Made by a program: the position numbers and the translations under genes. Below, in pieces: positions 35,206 to 46,551 of a DNA stretch of 64,000 bases (positions within the stretch are counted from its first letter, which is position 1; each line of letters opens with the position of its first letter). The stretch comes from Proteus columbae. GTDB lineage: Bacteria; Pseudomonadota; Gammaproteobacteria; Enterobacterales; Enterobacteriaceae. The DNA is taken from positions 124,001 to 188,000 of the forward strand of contig NZ_NGVR01000023.1 of NCBI RefSeq assembly GCF_002777965.1, written 5' to 3'. A model generated the notes under the pieces. The model was given only the letters and a program-made list of their open reading frames with translations. It was not told the DNA's origin and did not search any database.

Positions 35206-36610
35206 GTTGAACTTCCTTTTTCTTTAGCAATAACCGTGCTTTTACGACTTCGATGTTATTGGTAGAAATCTCTTTTTCTAATTCAGTCAGTAAATTTTTT
35301 GCTGTTGCAATATCGGCATTTTGAATAGCATCAAGAATATCGCCAATTTGGCTTTGCACTCTTTGATTGATAGAGGCAGTTCCCATAATGTCTGACAGTA
35401 CGCTATTGATATCTTGCCCATAAAGTGAAGAAACTTCCTCAACCTGACCTTTTTCAATGCCATATACCAGAACACCTTTATGATCACTGATTAATAGTGG
35501 AGAGTGCGTTGTTAATACAAATTGGCAGTTAGGAAAGGTTTTATCCAATAAAGCGATTAATCGTCGTTGCCATTTAGGGTGCAAGTGGACATCAGGTTCA
35601 TCAATTAAAATAATGCCTTTGCCCTTTAAGGGATTATCCAAAGTTGGATTTAAAAGTGTTAAACGGCGTGCAATATCACCAATCATGGCAAGTAATGATT
35701 TTTCACCATAAGAGAGTTGCTCAATTGCAAAGTGAGTACCGTCTTTAACCACTTTCATTGAAAGATCAGGCGTTCGTTCAATATAAATATTTTCAATGAT
35801 TGAATTATCATCAGACAAAAAGATTTTAATGGCTTCACGTACAGCAGTGAGTGCTTTATCTTGTAATTTTTTTTGCTCTGCTAACATACTTTGGTAAATT
35901 TCACTATTTACATCAGTATGTTTTTCTAACAATTTCATAATGCTTGTGTGAGGAGCCGTTTCATTCTCTACATCTTCACGATAACGAAACCAAGCAAAAA
36001 AGTCGGCATAATCTGTTTTAGCATCAAGGGCATCTTTATAAGCAGATAATATGTCGAATTTATGGTGATTATTGGGCTGAATAGCGTTATTGATGGTCGT
36101 GTCATAAGTATGACGTGTTGCACCATAATAGGCTACAATAGGGAAATTTTTATTTTGCTGAAGTGGTGATAATAGATAATTTTGGAGAATAAAGGATTTT
36201 AGTTCTGAATCATCACCTTTAGGATATACATTATTGTCTTCCCTTTTTTTACGTACAGAATTTAAACTGAAAGATAAATCATCTTGATATAGAAAAACAA
36301 GGGATTTACCAATGTAAAGAACAGGATCATTTCTTGATTCAAAGGAAATTATGCAATGATCAGACAAAACATTAATTTTTGATTCATCTACAAATTTACC
36401 TTGCGCCTCTCTATCATTTTTCTCTAATTTTGTTGTAAACCAACTTAAGCCTGTCGCAATCGCATCTAAAATACTACTTTTTCCTGAGCCATTATTACCA
36501 ATAAACACAGTAATATTTGAGCCATTCTCGTTGCCATCTTTTGTGGCTAACGTGATGTTAGCATCAGTAAAAACACCATAATTTTCAAGCCGTAGTTTGC
36601 TGATTTGCAT
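35180..36610 (-). CDS. ABC/SMC-type ATPase of a Septu-like pair (PtuA-like)
   Basis: A 476-residue AAA_21/OLD-like ATPase. Walker A GNNGSGKS is at 38-45. A long middle region is followed by the signature LSYGEKSLLAMIGD, Walker B GIILIDEPDVHLHP, and a histidine switch in VLTTHSPLLIS. The C-terminal part is charged and helical, likely coiled coil. It is the first gene of the pair, overlapping the HNH gene by 26 bp. In Septu and in retron-associated modules such an ATPase senses or regulates nuclease activity. The site is a slot where E. coli has unrelated genes, which is consistent with mobile defence content. Confidence 0.78.
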   Translation of the reverse strand: MQISKLRLENYGVFTDANITLATKDGNENGSNITVFIGNNGSGKSSILDAIATGLSWFTTKLEKNDREAQGKFVDESKINVLSDHCIISFESRNDPVLYIGKSLVFLYQDDLSFSLNSVRKKREDNNVYPKGDDSELKSFILQNYLLSPLQQNKNFPIVAYYGATRHTYDTTINNAIQPNNHHKFDILSAYKDALDAKTDYADFFAWFRYREDVENETAPHTSIMKLLEKHTDVNSEIYQSMLAEQKKLQDKALTAVREAIKIFLSDDNSIIENIYIERTPDLSMKVVKDGTHFAIEQLSYGEKSLLAMIGDIARRLTLLNPTLDNPLKGKGIILIDEPDVHLHPKWQRRLIALLDKTFPNCQFVLTTHSPLLISDHKGVLVYGIEKGQVEEVSSLYGQDINSVLSDIMGTASINQRVQSQIGDILDAIQNADIATAKNLLTELEKEISTNNIEVVKARLLLKKKEVQLEKNQQKK

Positions 36611-36675
36611 ATTGCACGCCTATTAATTTTTTCTTTGGTATCAGTCTATTAGAGTTAGTTATCAAAGTACAGATT

Positions 36676-37785
36676 TTAAGCTATCTTCCGTTGGAAAAGA
36701 TAATACGCAATGCTACCAGTTCCTACTGCTATTACTAATAAAGGCCATAAACTGTGCCATATTACAGTGATGTCGGCATTTTTAAGGTAAATCTGTTTTG
36801 TGATATCGGTGAAATGGCGAATAGGATTTATCCATGTGGCATGTTGTAGCCAAATGGGCATATTTTCTACGGGGGAAATATAGCCGGATAATAAAACCGC
36901 AGGCATCATAAACACAAAGACACCAATAAAAGCCTGTTGCTGTGTTGAACTTAATGCCGATATTAATAAGCCAAAACCCACCAGCGATAAGCCATAAATC
37001 AGCATAGTAAAGTAAAACAGTAATAGTGAACCTGAAAAAGGAATTTGATAACCAAATATCCCTATAATCAAAACGATTGTGCCTTGAATAGCAGCAACAA
37101 CCATTGCAGGAACAGCTTTACCGACAAAGATTTGCCATGTTGAAAGTGGAGAAACTAACAGTTGATCTAACGTGCCTTGCTCGCGTTCTCGGGCGACCGA
37201 AAGTGAAGTTACAATCATTACACCAATGGTAATAATTAATGCGACTAAAGAGGGCACAATAAACCATTTGTAATTTAAATTAGGGTTATACCAATTTCGA
37301 ACAACAAGTTCTGTTTTATTCAGCAAAGAAGGTGTATTGCCTGCTAATTCAGTTTGATAGTTTTGTACTATTTGCTGTACATAATTAGCGGCAATTTGCG
37401 CACTATTAGAATTTCGACCATCTAGGATTATTTGTAATTTAACAGGAACACGGCTTTCTAAATCAGCACTAAAATTCTGTGGAAAACGAACTAATAAAAG
37501 TGCTTTGCGATTATCAATGGTTTCTTTTATTTCATGTTCATTTTTAAGCAAAAGAGTTTGAGAAAATGCGCTGGCTTTGGCGATACGTTGGGTTAATTCA
37601 ATAGATTGCTTTCCATTATCTTCATCAAAAATGGCAATAGAGGCATTGGTAACATCTAACGTTGCAGCAAACGGGAATAAGATCATCTGAAAGATAACTG
37701 GCAGTATTAAGATCACCCGTGTTTGAGGCTCTTGTAATAATGACTGTAGCTCTTTCATTATCAGGGTGAGAAGACGATAAAACAT
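36676..37785 (-). CDS. ybhR: YbhR, ABC exporter permease
   Basis: Inner-membrane permease of the YbhGFSR exporter. It has 369 residues with one N-terminal helix, a large periplasmic loop (about 45-175) and a cluster of five helices in the C-terminal half, as in ABC-2 permeases. It contains [15 protein letters not shown], the conserved cytoplasmic coupling segment. It is 13 bp after ybhS in the same operon. In E. coli this pump affects resistance to cefoperazone and chloramphenicol, and possibly sodium. Confidence 0.93.
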   Translation of the reverse strand: MFYRLLTLIMKELQSLLQEPQTRVILILPVIFQMILFPFAATLDVTNASIAIFDEDNGKQSIELTQRIAKASAFSQTLLLKNEHEIKETIDNRKALLLVRFPQNFSADLESRVPVKLQIILDGRNSNSAQIAANYVQQIVQNYQTELAGNTPSLLNKTELVVRNWYNPNLNYKWFIVPSLVALIITIGVMIVTSLSVAREREQGTLDQLLVSPLSTWQIFVGKAVPAMVVAAIQGTIVLIIGIFGYQIPFSGSLLLFYFTMLIYGLSLVGFGLLISALSSTQQQAFIGVFVFMMPAVLLSGYISPVENMPIWLQHATWINPIRHFTDITKQIYLKNADITVIWHSLWPLLVIAVGTGSIAYYLFQRKIA

Positions 37786-37798
37786 AAATACTCTCCCT

Positions 37799-38950
37799 TT
37801 AATCCAATCGACGTCGTGTTGCTAACGCCGTTAAGCCAATAAAGAATATGGCAGAAACGATCAGTAACCACATATCTAACATTAATATCAACGGAATATC
37901 GCCAGCTAAAAACAGTGTTTGTAGGCTACTCACAAAATAACGAGCAGGAATAAAATAGGTCACCACTTGAATAAAGATGGGCATACTATCAATTTCAAAA
38001 ACAAAGCCTGATAACATAATTGCGGGCAAAAATGCAGCATTTAATGAAATCATTGCGGCATTAAATTGATTACGCGTTAGCGTGGAAATAAGCAATCCCA
38101 TACCTAGAGCAGTGGCTAAAAAGAGCGAAGTGATCCCGCCTAAAATCCACAACGATCCTCGATAAGGCACGCCAAGCACAAACACGGTGACTACCATACA
38201 CAAAATCATGACAAAACTGCCTAATACTTGGTAAGGAATAAGCTTTGAAAGTAATAGTTCTGTGCGTGTGATTTGAGTGGAGAGCAAGGCTTCCATAGTG
38301 CCTCTTTCCCATTCGCGAGCAATCACTAACGAGGTAAGAATAGCCCCAACTACTGTAATAATAATAGTGACAGCACCCGGAATAATATAGTGCTGACTAA
38401 TTGCCGCGGGATTAAACCAATAACGAGGTTCTATTTCAATTAATGGCGTAGTATCAATACCTTTACTGATGGCTTGTTGTTGTAACCAAATTTGCCAAAC
38501 TCCTTTTGTGTAAGCTTGTACAAAATTTGCCGTATTAGGCTCACTGCCATCGGTGATCACTTGAATCGGAGCTTTAGTATCTTGGCGAGCAAGTAATTCA
38601 GCAAAATTAACAGGAATAACTACAATGCCCCGAATTTGCCCCGCCTGCATTTTATCGATTAATAATTGTCGATTATCGCTAATTGTTGCATTGATATACG
38701 GTGAATTCGTGAAAGTGTAAACAAGCTCTTGTGCTGGTTGGCTTTGTTGATTAGTTAAAATACCAATATTCAATTTGCTTGAGTCTAAGTTAATGCCATA
38801 GCCAAAAATAAACAGCAAAGTAAGTGGGATAACAATAGCAATTAGGGCACTACTGGGATCACGAGTAATTTGCTTTGTTTCTTTTAAACACAGTGCGTAT
38901 AAACGTCGCCAAGAAAAGCGAGCATGAGATGATTGAGCTGAATTATGCAT
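37799..38950 (-). CDS. ybhS: YbhS, ABC exporter permease
   Basis: Second ABC-2 type permease of the pump. It has 383 residues from ATG 38950, which follows AGGGAG; the longer frame upstream overlaps ybhF more than needed. It is colinear with E. coli Ybh[41 protein letters not shown] and [20 protein letters not shown]. The TAA of ybhF lies 6 bp inside its start, so translation is coupled. Confidence 0.93.
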   Translation of the reverse strand: MHNSAQSSHARFSWRRLYALCLKETKQITRDPSSALIAIVIPLTLLFIFGYGINLDSSKLNIGILTNQQSQPAQELVYTFTNSPYINATISDNRQLLIDKMQAGQIRGIVVIPVNFAELLARQDTKAPIQVITDGSEPNTANFVQAYTKGVWQIWLQQQAISKGIDTTPLIEIEPRYWFNPAAISQHYIIPGAVTIIITVVGAILTSLVIAREWERGTMEALLSTQITRTELLLSKLIPYQVLGSFVMILCMVVTVFVLGVPYRGSLWILGGITSLFLATALGMGLLISTLTRNQFNAAMISLNAAFLPAIMLSGFVFEIDSMPIFIQVVTYFIPARYFVSSLQTLFLAGDIPLILMLDMWLLIVSAIFFIGLTALATRRRLD

Positions 38951-40712
38951 GTTTTTCGCTCCCTTTATCATTTTCACTTTCAAGTTTTTTATCGTAATCC
39001 AGCACTAAACCAATAAAGGCATCTTCCATTGAAGGGGTTGGATTATCTTTGCTGGCAACCATTTTTTTCAGAGAATCAGGCTCGCCAGCCGCAATGATTT
39101 TTCCTCGATAAACCAAACCAATGCGATCACAATATTCAGCTTCATCCATAAAGTGAGTGGTAACCATCACGGTCACTCCTTTATCAACCATGCCATTAAT
39201 ATGTAGCCAAAACTCTCTTCGTGTTAATGGGTCAACACCTGATGTGGGTTCATCTAAAAAGAGAATATCAGGCTCGTGCATTAATGAGCACGCAAGGGCA
39301 AGGCGTTGTTTATAACCTAAAGGCAAGGTTTCTGTGATTTGATTCACCATCGGCTGTAAACCAAAGGCTGTTATCATATCGCTGATTTTATCGCGTTGTT
39401 GCTTACCATGTAGGCCATAAACACCCGAAAAGAATTTCAAGTTTTGCCCCACTTTAAGGTTGCCATAAAGTGAGAATTTTTGTGCCATATAACCTAAATG
39501 TTGACGCGCTTTGCCAGAGCTTTCTTTCAAGTCCATACCTAGCACAAGGGCTTTGCCGCTGGTGGGAACTAATAAACCACACATCATTTTAAAGGTTGTC
39601 GATTTACCTGCGCCGTTAGGGCCTAATAAACCGAAAATTTCACCACGTTTAACTTGGAAATCGACATGATCTGTCGCTGCAAATTGGCCAAACATTTTGG
39701 TTAACTGTTGCGCTTCAATTACGGTTTCATTAGGTGCCGGAGGGATCTGAGGCATAATTTCAGCTAATTCAGATTTATGAGAAGGGCCGCCTCCTAATAA
39801 ATCTATAAAAGCATCTTCAAAGCGAGGTGTTGCAGGAATAAGCTTCGCATCAGATTTACCCAAAGCGCTTAGTAATTCAGTTTGATTACTCTGTTTTTTC
39901 AGGATCAAACGAACGGATTGCCCTTGAATAACGCCATCAGTTACCTGCGGCTGAATAATTGCCTGTTGCAATACTTTTCTACGCTGATGACCTTCAACAT
40001 TAAGAAGAAAAGAGCGACCTGTCATTTTTGCTGTTAGCTCTTGAGGAATGCCACTATAAAGTAGCTCTCCTTTGTTAAGTAAGAGAATGTTTTTACATTG
40101 CTCTGCTTCATCAAGATAAGAGGTACTCCATAATATCAACATGCCATCGCTGGCCAAAGCATGCACCATTTGCCAAAGTTCACGGCGTGCAATAGGATCG
40201 ACACCCACGCCCGGCTCGTCAAGAAGAAGCACTTTAGGGCTACCTAATAAAGTACAAGCCAGCCCAAGCTTTTGTTTCATCCCTCCTGAAAGATTGCCTG
40301 CAAGGCGAGATGTAAAGCGAGTAAGATCGGTGAAGGTGAGTAGTTGGTGATAAACTTTTTCGCGCTCATCACCAATGACATTTTTTAAGTCAGCATAAAG
40401 ATTGAGGTTTTCTAATACCGTTAAATCTTCATACAGACCAAATTTTTGTGGCATATAGCCAAGAATAGCTCTGACATTGACACTCTGTTTTTGCGGATCC
40501 ATTCCTAAAATACGAATATCACCGGCATCAGGTTTTAATAAACCGGCAAGCATACGAATTAAAGTTGTTTTGCCTGCACCATCAGGGCCAACTAAACCCG
40601 TCACAGAGCCACCTGTAATGGTGGCTGTTAATGACGAAACAGCAGGGTTTTCCAGTCCTTTAAAGCATTTCTCAACACCGTGAAGTTCGATAGTGTAATC
40701 AACGAGTTCCAT
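38943..40712 (-). CDS. ybhF: YbhF, duplicated ABC ATPase of the YbhGFSR exporter
   Basis: A 589-residue fusion of two ABC ATPase domains. Domain 1 has GPDGAGKT and [17 protein letters not shown]. Domain 2 has GPNGAGKS, the matching [12 protein letters not shown] segment, [15 protein letters not shown] (a divergent signature) and [19 protein letters not shown] 40712 follows GGAGG. It powers YbhR/YbhS, and operon order ybhG-F-S-R behind cecR matches E. coli. Confidence 0.95.
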   Translation of the reverse strand: MELVDYTIELHGVEKCFKGLENPAVSSLTATITGGSVTGLVGPDGAGKTTLIRMLAGLLKPDAGDIRILGMDPQKQSVNVRAILGYMPQKFGLYEDLTVLENLNLYADLKNVIGDEREKVYHQLLTFTDLTRFTSRLAGNLSGGMKQKLGLACTLLGSPKVLLLDEPGVGVDPIARRELWQMVHALASDGMLILWSTSYLDEAEQCKNILLLNKGELLYSGIPQELTAKMTGRSFLLNVEGHQRRKVLQQAIIQPQVTDGVIQGQSVRLILKKQSNQTELLSALGKSDAKLIPATPRFEDAFIDLLGGGPSHKSELAEIMPQIPPAPNETVIEAQQLTKMFGQFAATDHVDFQVKRGEIFGLLGPNGAGKSTTFKMMCGLLVPTSGKALVLGMDLKESSGKARQHLGYMAQKFSLYGNLKVGQNLKFFSGVYGLHGKQQRDKISDMITAFGLQPMVNQITETLPLGYKQRLALACSLMHEPDILFLDEPTSGVDPLTRREFWLHINGMVDKGVTVMVTTHFMDEAEYCDRIGLVYRGKIIAAGEPDSLKKMVASKDNPTPSMEDAFIGLVLDYDKKLESENDKGSEKHA

Positions 40713-40725
40713 TTTTCCTCCACAC

Positions 40726-41712
40726 TTAATGAGAGGAAGCAAATTTTAAGGTGACAGGCATACCTTGGCGCAATGCATCATCGGCATCCGTCACAACTAC
40801 TCTGAGGCGATACACTAAATCAGTTCTTAACTCCGGTGTTTCAACACTTTTTGGGGTAAATTCGGCTGTTGGTGAAACAAATCCAATCGTACCATGATAA
40901 GGCTTATCTTTACGTCCATCGGTGTATAGATAAACTTCTCGATTAGGAACAGCTTCGCTTAAGTGAGTTTCACTGATATAAGCTCTGACCCAAACAGGGT
41001 TAGTTAATGACACCGTAAATACAGGGCTTCCAGCAGATAACATAGTGCCGGGTTCCACAGCTCGAGTTAGCACAGTACCTTGTGATGGAGAAATTAATTG
41101 CGTGTCTTGGAGGTTTAATTCAGCTTGTGCAACGGCGGCTTTAGCTTGCATAACTTGTCCTTTCGCCGCATCAATGTCTTCTTTTCTATAACCATTTTGA
41201 TACTGATTTAGCTTGTCTTGCGCCGCTTTTAAGGCTGCCGCCGCTTGATTGCGATTATTTCTTGCGCTATCTAAATCATTGGCTGAGATTACTTTTCGGT
41301 TAGCAAGATCTTGCTGACGTTTATAAAAGTTTTCTGCGTATTGCCAAGCGGCTTGCTTTAATGACACATCAGATTGAGCTTGTGCGATTTCTTCAGTGCG
41401 ATATCCCGCTTCCATTAAAGCTAGCGAAGCAATTGCACTATCACGCTCACCATAAGCTTTATTTAGTGCATTGCGATAGGGCGCATCATCAAGCTTGCCT
41501 AATAATTGCCCTTTTTGGACAGGAGCACCTTCATCAACTTGTAATGTGTCTAATCTTCCAGCAACACGAAAACTAAGGTTGACTGTACGTATATCGACAT
41601 TGCCATAGAGTACTAATTCAGACTCTTTGTTTTCTTCGTAATAATAGATACCTGCAACAATACCGATAATAATCATTAAGATAATAAACAAACTGACTTT
41701 TTTAGTTTTCAT
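40726..41712 (-). CDS. ybhG: YbhG, periplasmic adaptor (membrane-fusion) protein
   Basis: A 328-residue HlyD-type protein with an N-terminal membrane anchor (about residues 6-26), a lipoyl half-motif ([19 protein letters not shown]), a long coiled-coil hairpin (about 75-205) and the second lipoyl half ([17 protein letters not shown]). It should bridge the YbhFSR pump to an outer-membrane channel such as TolC. It is 11 bp from cecR and 13 bp from ybhF. Confidence 0.93.
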   Translation of the reverse strand: MKTKKVSLFIILMIIIGIVAGIYYYEENKESELVLYGNVDIRTVNLSFRVAGRLDTLQVDEGAPVQKGQLLGKLDDAPYRNALNKAYGERDSAIASLALMEAGYRTEEIAQAQSDVSLKQAAWQYAENFYKRQQDLANRKVISANDLDSARNNRNQAAAALKAAQDKLNQYQNGYRKEDIDAAKGQVMQAKAAVAQAELNLQDTQLISPSQGTVLTRAVEPGTMLSAGSPVFTVSLTNPVWVRAYISETHLSEAVPNREVYLYTDGRKDKPYHGTIGFVSPTAEFTPKSVETPELRTDLVYRLRVVVTDADDALRQGMPVTLKFASSH

Positions 41713-41723
41713 AATAACTCTAT

Positions 41724-42422
41724 TTATGCGTGATGAGTGTTAGTGTAAATCTCTCTTAATCCGTTGAGTAATAAAGTAATATGAGTTTTTAAAGTGTTGG
41801 AGATAATCTGATACTCATTTTTACCAATTCTATCCCATCCAGTTTGTCTTAGGATAGTTTCCCTGACTAAACGAAATGATAGCACTTCTCCCAATATAGC
41901 GTGAGTATGTAGCATGGTTGTAGGCAGAACAGCATCTAAACCAATATAGATAGCTAACAGCTTGTTTACACGCGTTAAAAGAGGCGATAACGCTTGCTGG
42001 TGGATCAAGGAATATGCTTCGGTTGGAACAAGCTGTTCCCTTGCCATAATGCGACTTAGATGAATATTTTCTTTATCAAGCACAAGGCGAGCATATTGTA
42101 AAAAGCTATCTGTAATAAGTGTTTGCAGTAATGGGAGATGTTCTGCTGGGTTAGGCCGTTCCAGAAATTCATCAAGAATGACCACTGTCGGTTCAAAATC
42201 AAGGCGAATAAGATCAGCAATATGTTGTGCAACGGCGAGATATAGCCCTTCTTTGGAACCAAAATAATAAGCGATAGCGGCAATATTTTGTTGAGCAGCT
42301 TGTGCAATTTGGCGTGTTGTGGCGGCATCTGGCCCATTTTTACCAAAGATCTCACATGCCGCTTCCAATAATTGTCGTTTTGCTAGTTCACCGCGCGTCG
42401 TCTTCTGTTGGATGTCTGACAT
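41724..42422 (-). CDS. cecR: CecR, TetR-family regulator of the ybhGFSR exporter and rhlE
   Basis: A 232-residue TetR-type repressor. The N-terminal helix-turn-helix ([21 protein letters not shown] near residues 38-58) ends in the typical [10 protein letters not shown]. The C-terminal domain (CecR/YbiH type) would bind ligands. In E. coli it represses its own operon and rhlE, and responds to cephalosporin-like stress. It starts the cecR-ybhGFSR operon and is divergent from rhlE over 373 bp. Confidence 0.92.
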   Translation of the reverse strand: MSDIQQKTTRGELAKRQLLEAACEIFGKNGPDAATTRQIAQAAQQNIAAIAYYFGSKEGLYLAVAQHIADLIRLDFEPTVVILDEFLERPNPAEHLPLLQTLITDSFLQYARLVLDKENIHLSRIMAREQLVPTEAYSLIHQQALSPLLTRVNKLLAIYIGLDAVLPTTMLHTHAILGEVLSFRLVRETILRQTGWDRIGKNEYQIISNTLKTHITLLLNGLREIYTNTHHA

Positions 42423-42795
42423 GATAGAAGATACCTTACTTAAGTAAAATGTAACAAAACCAATGATATTAAAAACAGCGATAACAAGGCGTATTATATT
42501 AGATGATATTGAACAATAGGGAAAATTTGTGATAAATAATCGAATAAAGGTAATGTGTAATAAAAAAAGTGTAATCTATTATTGAAAATTATTTTTGTAT
42601 TCTGAATATAGCAAAAACTGTTAGAATAGGGGTTATTAGGTTAACCTAACAAGGTTCATTCTCTTTCATCACTGTCTATAACTAGAAATGATAGTACCTA
42701 TAGAGTAATAATACCTATAGATTGACAGTATGAAAGCCCGTCATTTTTAATTTCAATCACCGTGTTATACGTTCTGGTTGTAGGAGACTACTGTT
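42423..42795. promoter_or_regulatory. Divergent cecR/rhlE promoter region with a perfect palindrome
   Basis: TTAGGTTAACCTAA (42636-42649) is a perfect 14-bp palindrome in the middle of the region and the best operator candidate for CecR. A direct repeat TACCTATAG (about 42697 and 42711) lies nearer rhlE. No ORF of note is present. Confidence 0.45.
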
Positions 42796-44211
42796 TTGAC
42801 CGATTTTACATCGCTTGGTTTAAGTGAGGCGCTTCTCCGCGCTATTGATGAACAAGGGTATAAAACCCCAACCCCTATTCAACAGCAGGCGATTGAGCCG
42901 ATTTTGGCGGGTAAAGACGTATTAGCGAGTGCGCAAACAGGCACAGGTAAAACAGCAGCTTTTACATTACCAATATTGGAAAAGCTATCTCAATCAGCCG
43001 TAAAAACAAAAGGTCGTCAACCAGTTAAAGCGCTGATTTTGACACCAACGCGCGAGCTTGCGGCTCAAATTGCTGAAAATGTAAAAGCGTATAGCCGTTA
43101 TATTCCTATTCGTTCGTTAGTTGTTTTTGGTGGTGTGAGCATTAATCCACAAATGATGAAGTTACGTGGTGGTGTTGATGTACTGATTGCAACACCGGGA
43201 CGTTTACTCGATCTTGAACATCAAAATGCGGTTGACCTTTCTCGCGTTGAAGTTTTAGTGCTTGATGAAGCTGATCGTATGTTAGATATGGGATTTATCC
43301 ACGATATTCGTCGAGTCATTAGTAAATTACCGAAGAAACGCCAAAACTTACTGTTTTCAGCGACGTTCTCTAAAGAGATCACGGGTCTTGCCAATTCGCT
43401 ACTAAATAATCCTGTGAGTATTTCAGTTGCGCCAAAAAACTCGGCTGCTGAATCTGTTGATCAATATGTTCATTTAGTGGATAAAAAACGTAAAACAGAG
43501 TTGTTATCACACTTAATTGGTTTAGAAAATTGGCCACAAGTGCTTATTTTTACACGTACTAAACACGGTGCGAATAAACTTGCTGAACATTTAAATGCAG
43601 ATGGAATTAAATCAGCTGCTATCCACGGTAATAAAAGCCAAGGTGCAAGAACGCGCGCTTTAGCTGATTTTAAAGACGGCAAATTAAAAGCGTTAGTCGC
43701 AACAGATATTGCGGCTCGTGGTCTTGATATCGACCAACTGCCTTATGTGGTCAATTTTGAATTACCGCAAGTGGCAGAAGATTATGTTCACCGTATTGGT
43801 AGAACGGGTCGTGCAGCTGCAACGGGTAAAGCTATTTCACTTGTTTGTGTTGATGAACATGGTTTATTAGCTGATATTGAACGTTTATTAAAACGCGAAA
43901 TTCCACGTTTAGCATTAGAAGGTTACGATCCTGATCCTTCAATTAAAGCAGCACCTTTGCATAAAAAACCAAAGAATAATGCACCGCGTAGAAGTGGTGG
44001 CCGTGCAGATATTCGTGGCAAAGACAATCGCAACAATAGTCGTAGAGACGGCGATAGCGAAGGTAAAGAGTCTGGACGTAATAAAAATAAAGAAAACTAC
44101 CGTAATAAAGATGGCTCTCGTACCGGAAAATTAGGGCCTCGCCGTTCACAGAAAAATAATGAAGGTAGTGATAATCAAAGCCCTTGGTCAAAAGCTAGAA
44201 AAGAGTTTTGA
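42796..44211 (+). CDS. rhlE: RhlE, DEAD-box ATP-dependent RNA helicase
   Basis: A cytoplasmic RNA helicase involved in ribosome maturation. The 471 residues have the Q motif PTPIQQQAI, motif I AQTGTGKT, motif [13 protein letters not shown] (LFSATFS), and HRIGRTGRA (motif VI). A basic, Asn/Arg/Lys-rich tail of about 90 residues ([11 protein letters not shown] to the end) probably binds RNA. It begins at a TTG codon (TTGACCGAT) behind TAGGAG with no nearby ATG, which may lower expression. Confidence 0.95.
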   Translation: MTDFTSLGLSEALLRAIDEQGYKTPTPIQQQAIEPILAGKDVLASAQTGTGKTAAFTLPILEKLSQSAVKTKGRQPVKALILTPTRELAAQIAENVKAYSRYIPIRSLVVFGGVSINPQMMKLRGGVDVLIATPGRLLDLEHQNAVDLSRVEVLVLDEADRMLDMGFIHDIRRVISKLPKKRQNLLFSATFSKEITGLANSLLNNPVSISVAPKNSAAESVDQYVHLVDKKRKTELLSHLIGLENWPQVLIFTRTKHGANKLAEHLNADGIKSAAIHGNKSQGARTRALADFKDGKLKALVATDIAARGLDIDQLPYVVNFELPQVAEDYVHRIGRTGRAAATGKAISLVCVDEHGLLADIERLLKREIPRLALEGYDPDPSIKAAPLHKKPKNNAPRRSGGRADIRGKDNRNNSRRDGDSEGKESGRNKNKENYRNKDGSRTGKLGPRRSQKNNEGSDNQSPWSKARKEF

Positions 44212-44220
44212 GGTTAAAAA

Positions 44221-45153
44221 GTGCGAGTTCTATTAGCGCCAATGGAGGGGGTTTTAGACCCCCTTGTGAGAGAATTACTCACTTCAATTAACGATTACGA
44301 CCTCTGTATTACAGAGTTTGTACGAGTTGTAGACTCATTACTGCCAACGAAAGCGTTTTATCGCTTATGCCCTGAATTGCAGACAGAAAGCCGCACTAAA
44401 AGTGGAACACTGGTGCGAGTGCAATTATTAGGACAACATCCACAATGGTTGGCTGAAAATGCCTTTAGAGCTGTTTCTTTAGGCTCTTGGGGCGTTGATT
44501 TAAACTGCGGTTGCCCTTCAAAAACAGTCAATGGTAGTGGCGGTGGAGCTTCACTTCTAAAACAGCCAGAAACGATTTATCAAGCAACAAAAGCAATGCG
44601 TGACGCAGTGCCTTTAGAGTTACCTGTATCTGTTAAAGTGAGACTTGGCTGGGATTCTTCAGCGTATAGCCATGAAATTGCTGATGCAGTGGTGCAAGGT
44701 GGTGCTACGGAAATCACCATACATGGTAGAACCAAAGAAGATGGTTATAATGCCGAAAAAATTAATTGGCAGGCCATTGGTGATATTCGTCAAAGGCTTT
44801 CAATCCCTGTGATTGCTAATGGTGAAATTTGGAACCGTGAAGATGCATTAGCCTGCTTAGCCACAACAGGTTGCGATGCAATAATGATTGGTCGTGGTGC
44901 AATGAATACCCCTAACTTAAGCCGTGTTGTAAAAGGCATAGAAGCTAGAATGCCTTGGCAAGAGGTGATTGAATTATTAAAGCGCTATGTTCGTTTAGAA
45001 AAGCGCGGTGATACGACGATTTATCATGCATCACGTATTAAGCAGTGGTTTAGCTATTTACGCAAAGAGTATCCAGAGGCAGATGAGTTATTTAGGCAAA
45101 TTCGAACACTAAAAACCTCACCAGAAATCGCCATCGCAATAGAAGCGTTGTAG
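44221..45153 (+). CDS. dusC: DusC, tRNA-dihydrouridine(16) synthase
   Basis: FMN-dependent reductase that makes dihydrouridine at position 16 of tRNA. It has 310 residues. [12 protein letters not shown] (FMN loop), the catalytic-cysteine region [28 protein letters not shown], and [10 protein letters not shown] are present. A GTG start lies 9 bp after the rhlE stop with GAGG overlapping it, so translation is probably coupled. It is colinear with E. coli DusC. Confidence 0.95.
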   Translation: MRVLLAPMEGVLDPLVRELLTSINDYDLCITEFVRVVDSLLPTKAFYRLCPELQTESRTKSGTLVRVQLLGQHPQWLAENAFRAVSLGSWGVDLNCGCPSKTVNGSGGGASLLKQPETIYQATKAMRDAVPLELPVSVKVRLGWDSSAYSHEIADAVVQGGATEITIHGRTKEDGYNAEKINWQAIGDIRQRLSIPVIANGEIWNREDALACLATTGCDAIMIGRGAMNTPNLSRVVKGIEARMPWQEVIELLKRYVRLEKRGDTTIYHASRIKQWFSYLRKEYPEADELFRQIRTLKTSPEIAIAIEAL

Positions 45154-45175
45154 TTTAAAAATCATCTTATTCGAT

Positions 45176-45211
45176 AAAAAATAGTGCTAATTAATTAGCG
45201 CTATTTTTTTG
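45176..45211 (+). terminator. Terminator after dusC
   Basis: AAAAATAGTGCTAATT pairs with AATTAGCGCTATTTTTTT with one G-T pair, followed by T residues. Confidence 0.85.
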
Positions 45212-45356
45212 TTCGTTAAGCAATAACCTCTCTATTTATCTTAAATATAATGTTACTTATCTCCAATAATTGGAAAAAATAACTATTTCGACTTACACTC
45301 AATAAGTGACATTTTTAGGTATGTTGTTTATATCATGACTATTTTTAGGGGGAAAT

Positions 45357-45605
45357 ATGGGAATTATTGCTTGGATCATCTTTGGTCTGATTGCTGGTGT
45401 TTTAGCGAAATTCTTAATGCCGGGTTCTTATGATATTGGTCTGATATGGACTTGTATTCTGGGTATTGTCGGTGCAGTTGTCGGTGGTGCAATTAGCAGT
45501 TTCTTTGGTAAAGGAAAAGTAGACGGATTTAATTTTGGTAGCTTTGTAGTTGCTGTTATTGGTGCCATTGTGGTGCTCTATCTTGCAAAGATATTTGCAA
45601 GTTAA
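45357..45605 (+). CDS. GlsB/YeaQ/YmgE-family small membrane protein
   Basis: An 82-residue protein with three hydrophobic glycine-rich segments (GIIAWIIFGLIAGVLAKFLMPG, GCILGIVGAVVGGAI, GSFVVAVIGAIVVLYLAKI type), as in the transglycosylase-associated GlsB/YeaQ/YmgE family. These are stress-linked proteins without a known mechanism. ATG 45357 follows AGGGGGA. A terminator follows 43 bp later. Confidence 0.9.
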   Translation: MGIIAWIIFGLIAGVLAKFLMPGSYDIGLIWTCILGIVGAVVGGAISSFFGKGKVDGFNFGSFVVAVIGAIVVLYLAKIFAS

Positions 45606-45647
45606 GACTTTCACACCAAACTTTCATACCAAATAGAAAGTGATAAT

Positions 45648-45676
45648 AAACCCGCATAATGCGGGTTTACTTTTTT
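45648..45676 (+). terminator. Terminator between the YeaQ-like gene and sseA
   Basis: AAACCCGCA-TAA-TGCGGGTTT (45648-45668), with T residues following. It may serve both convergent genes. Confidence 0.88.
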
Positions 45677-45695
45677 AAGGCAAAAGCCGATTAAA

Positions 45696-46538
45696 TTAGC
45701 ATTCACAAGGGAGGGCACTTTCAGCGCCCCATTGCGCCCAAGAGCCGTCATAAAGTGCAATAGATTGGCAACCTAATACCGTTAACGCTAAAAATAAAAT
45801 TGCCGCAGTCATACCAGAGCCACAAGTGACAATGATAGGTTGTGATAAATTTACACCCGCGTGTTCAAAAATTTGCTTTAGCTCAGCGTTGCTTTTCAAT
45901 TGTCCATTAACAACGAGTTCATTCCACGGAACGTTTTTACTACCAGGAATATGTCCACTGCGCAAACCAGGGCGAGGTTCTGGCGCTCTACCATAAAATC
46001 TGTCTGCTGAACGAGCATCTATCATCTGTTTTTGCTTGGTATTGAGATTATCAAGAAGCTGTTGTTTATTGGCATAACGTTGAGTATGACGCTCAACCAC
46101 AAAAGGTGAAGTTGCTGGCGTAGCAATGACTTCACCTTGTTGGGTTTCAAATCCAGCATCTACCCATGCTTGTAAGCCACCAGCTAAAATACGCACATGA
46201 CGACAACCTAAAGTTGTCAATGTCCACCAGCCTCGTGGCGCTGAGAATAAATTGCCTTGATCATAAATAATAACCGTTGTGGTATTAGAAATACCTAATT
46301 GCGTCAGCGTTTTTGAAAATAACGCATCGGATGGCAACATATGTGGCAATGTTGTTGTTTTATCGGCAATCTCATCCAAGTTAAAAAAGTGAGCATGAGG
46401 AATATGACGCTCAAGATAATGTTTCAGATAATCAATATCTTGTGTTGGCATCGGTGCGCTAACATCAAGGATCACAAGGTCGCTATCATTTTGATGTTCA
46501 AATAGCCATTGGGGCGTGACAAAGTAATCATATTCCAT
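45696..46538 (-). CDS. sseA: 3-mercaptopyruvate sulfurtransferase
   Basis: Transfers sulfur from 3-mercaptopyruvate to thiol acceptors or cyanide. It has 280 residues with two rhodanese domains; the first is inactive and the second carries the active-site cysteine in TCGSGMTA (E. coli has CGSGVTA). YDQGNLFSAPRGWW, ILAGGLQAWVDAGFE and SGHIPGSKNVPW match E. coli SseA. A small gene starts just upstream in the same direction. Confidence 0.94.
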   Translation of the reverse strand: MEYDYFVTPQWLFEHQNDSDLVILDVSAPMPTQDIDYLKHYLERHIPHAHFFNLDEIADKTTTLPHMLPSDALFSKTLTQLGISNTTTVIIYDQGNLFSAPRGWWTLTTLGCRHVRILAGGLQAWVDAGFETQQGEVIATPATSPFVVERHTQRYANKQQLLDNLNTKQKQMIDARSADRFYGRAPEPRPGLRSGHIPGSKNVPWNELVVNGQLKSNAELKQIFEHAGVNLSQPIIVTCGSGMTAAILFLALTVLGCQSIALYDGSWAQWGAESALPCEC

Positions 46539-46551
46539 AGTGCAACCTCAT

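Noticed and set aside
34000-36700. A retron (reverse transcriptase plus ncRNA) accompanying the ATPase/HNH pair
   Set aside because: No reverse-transcriptase frame (no YADD-type motif) is present on either strand near the pair, and the flanks are ybhL/VOC and ybhR.
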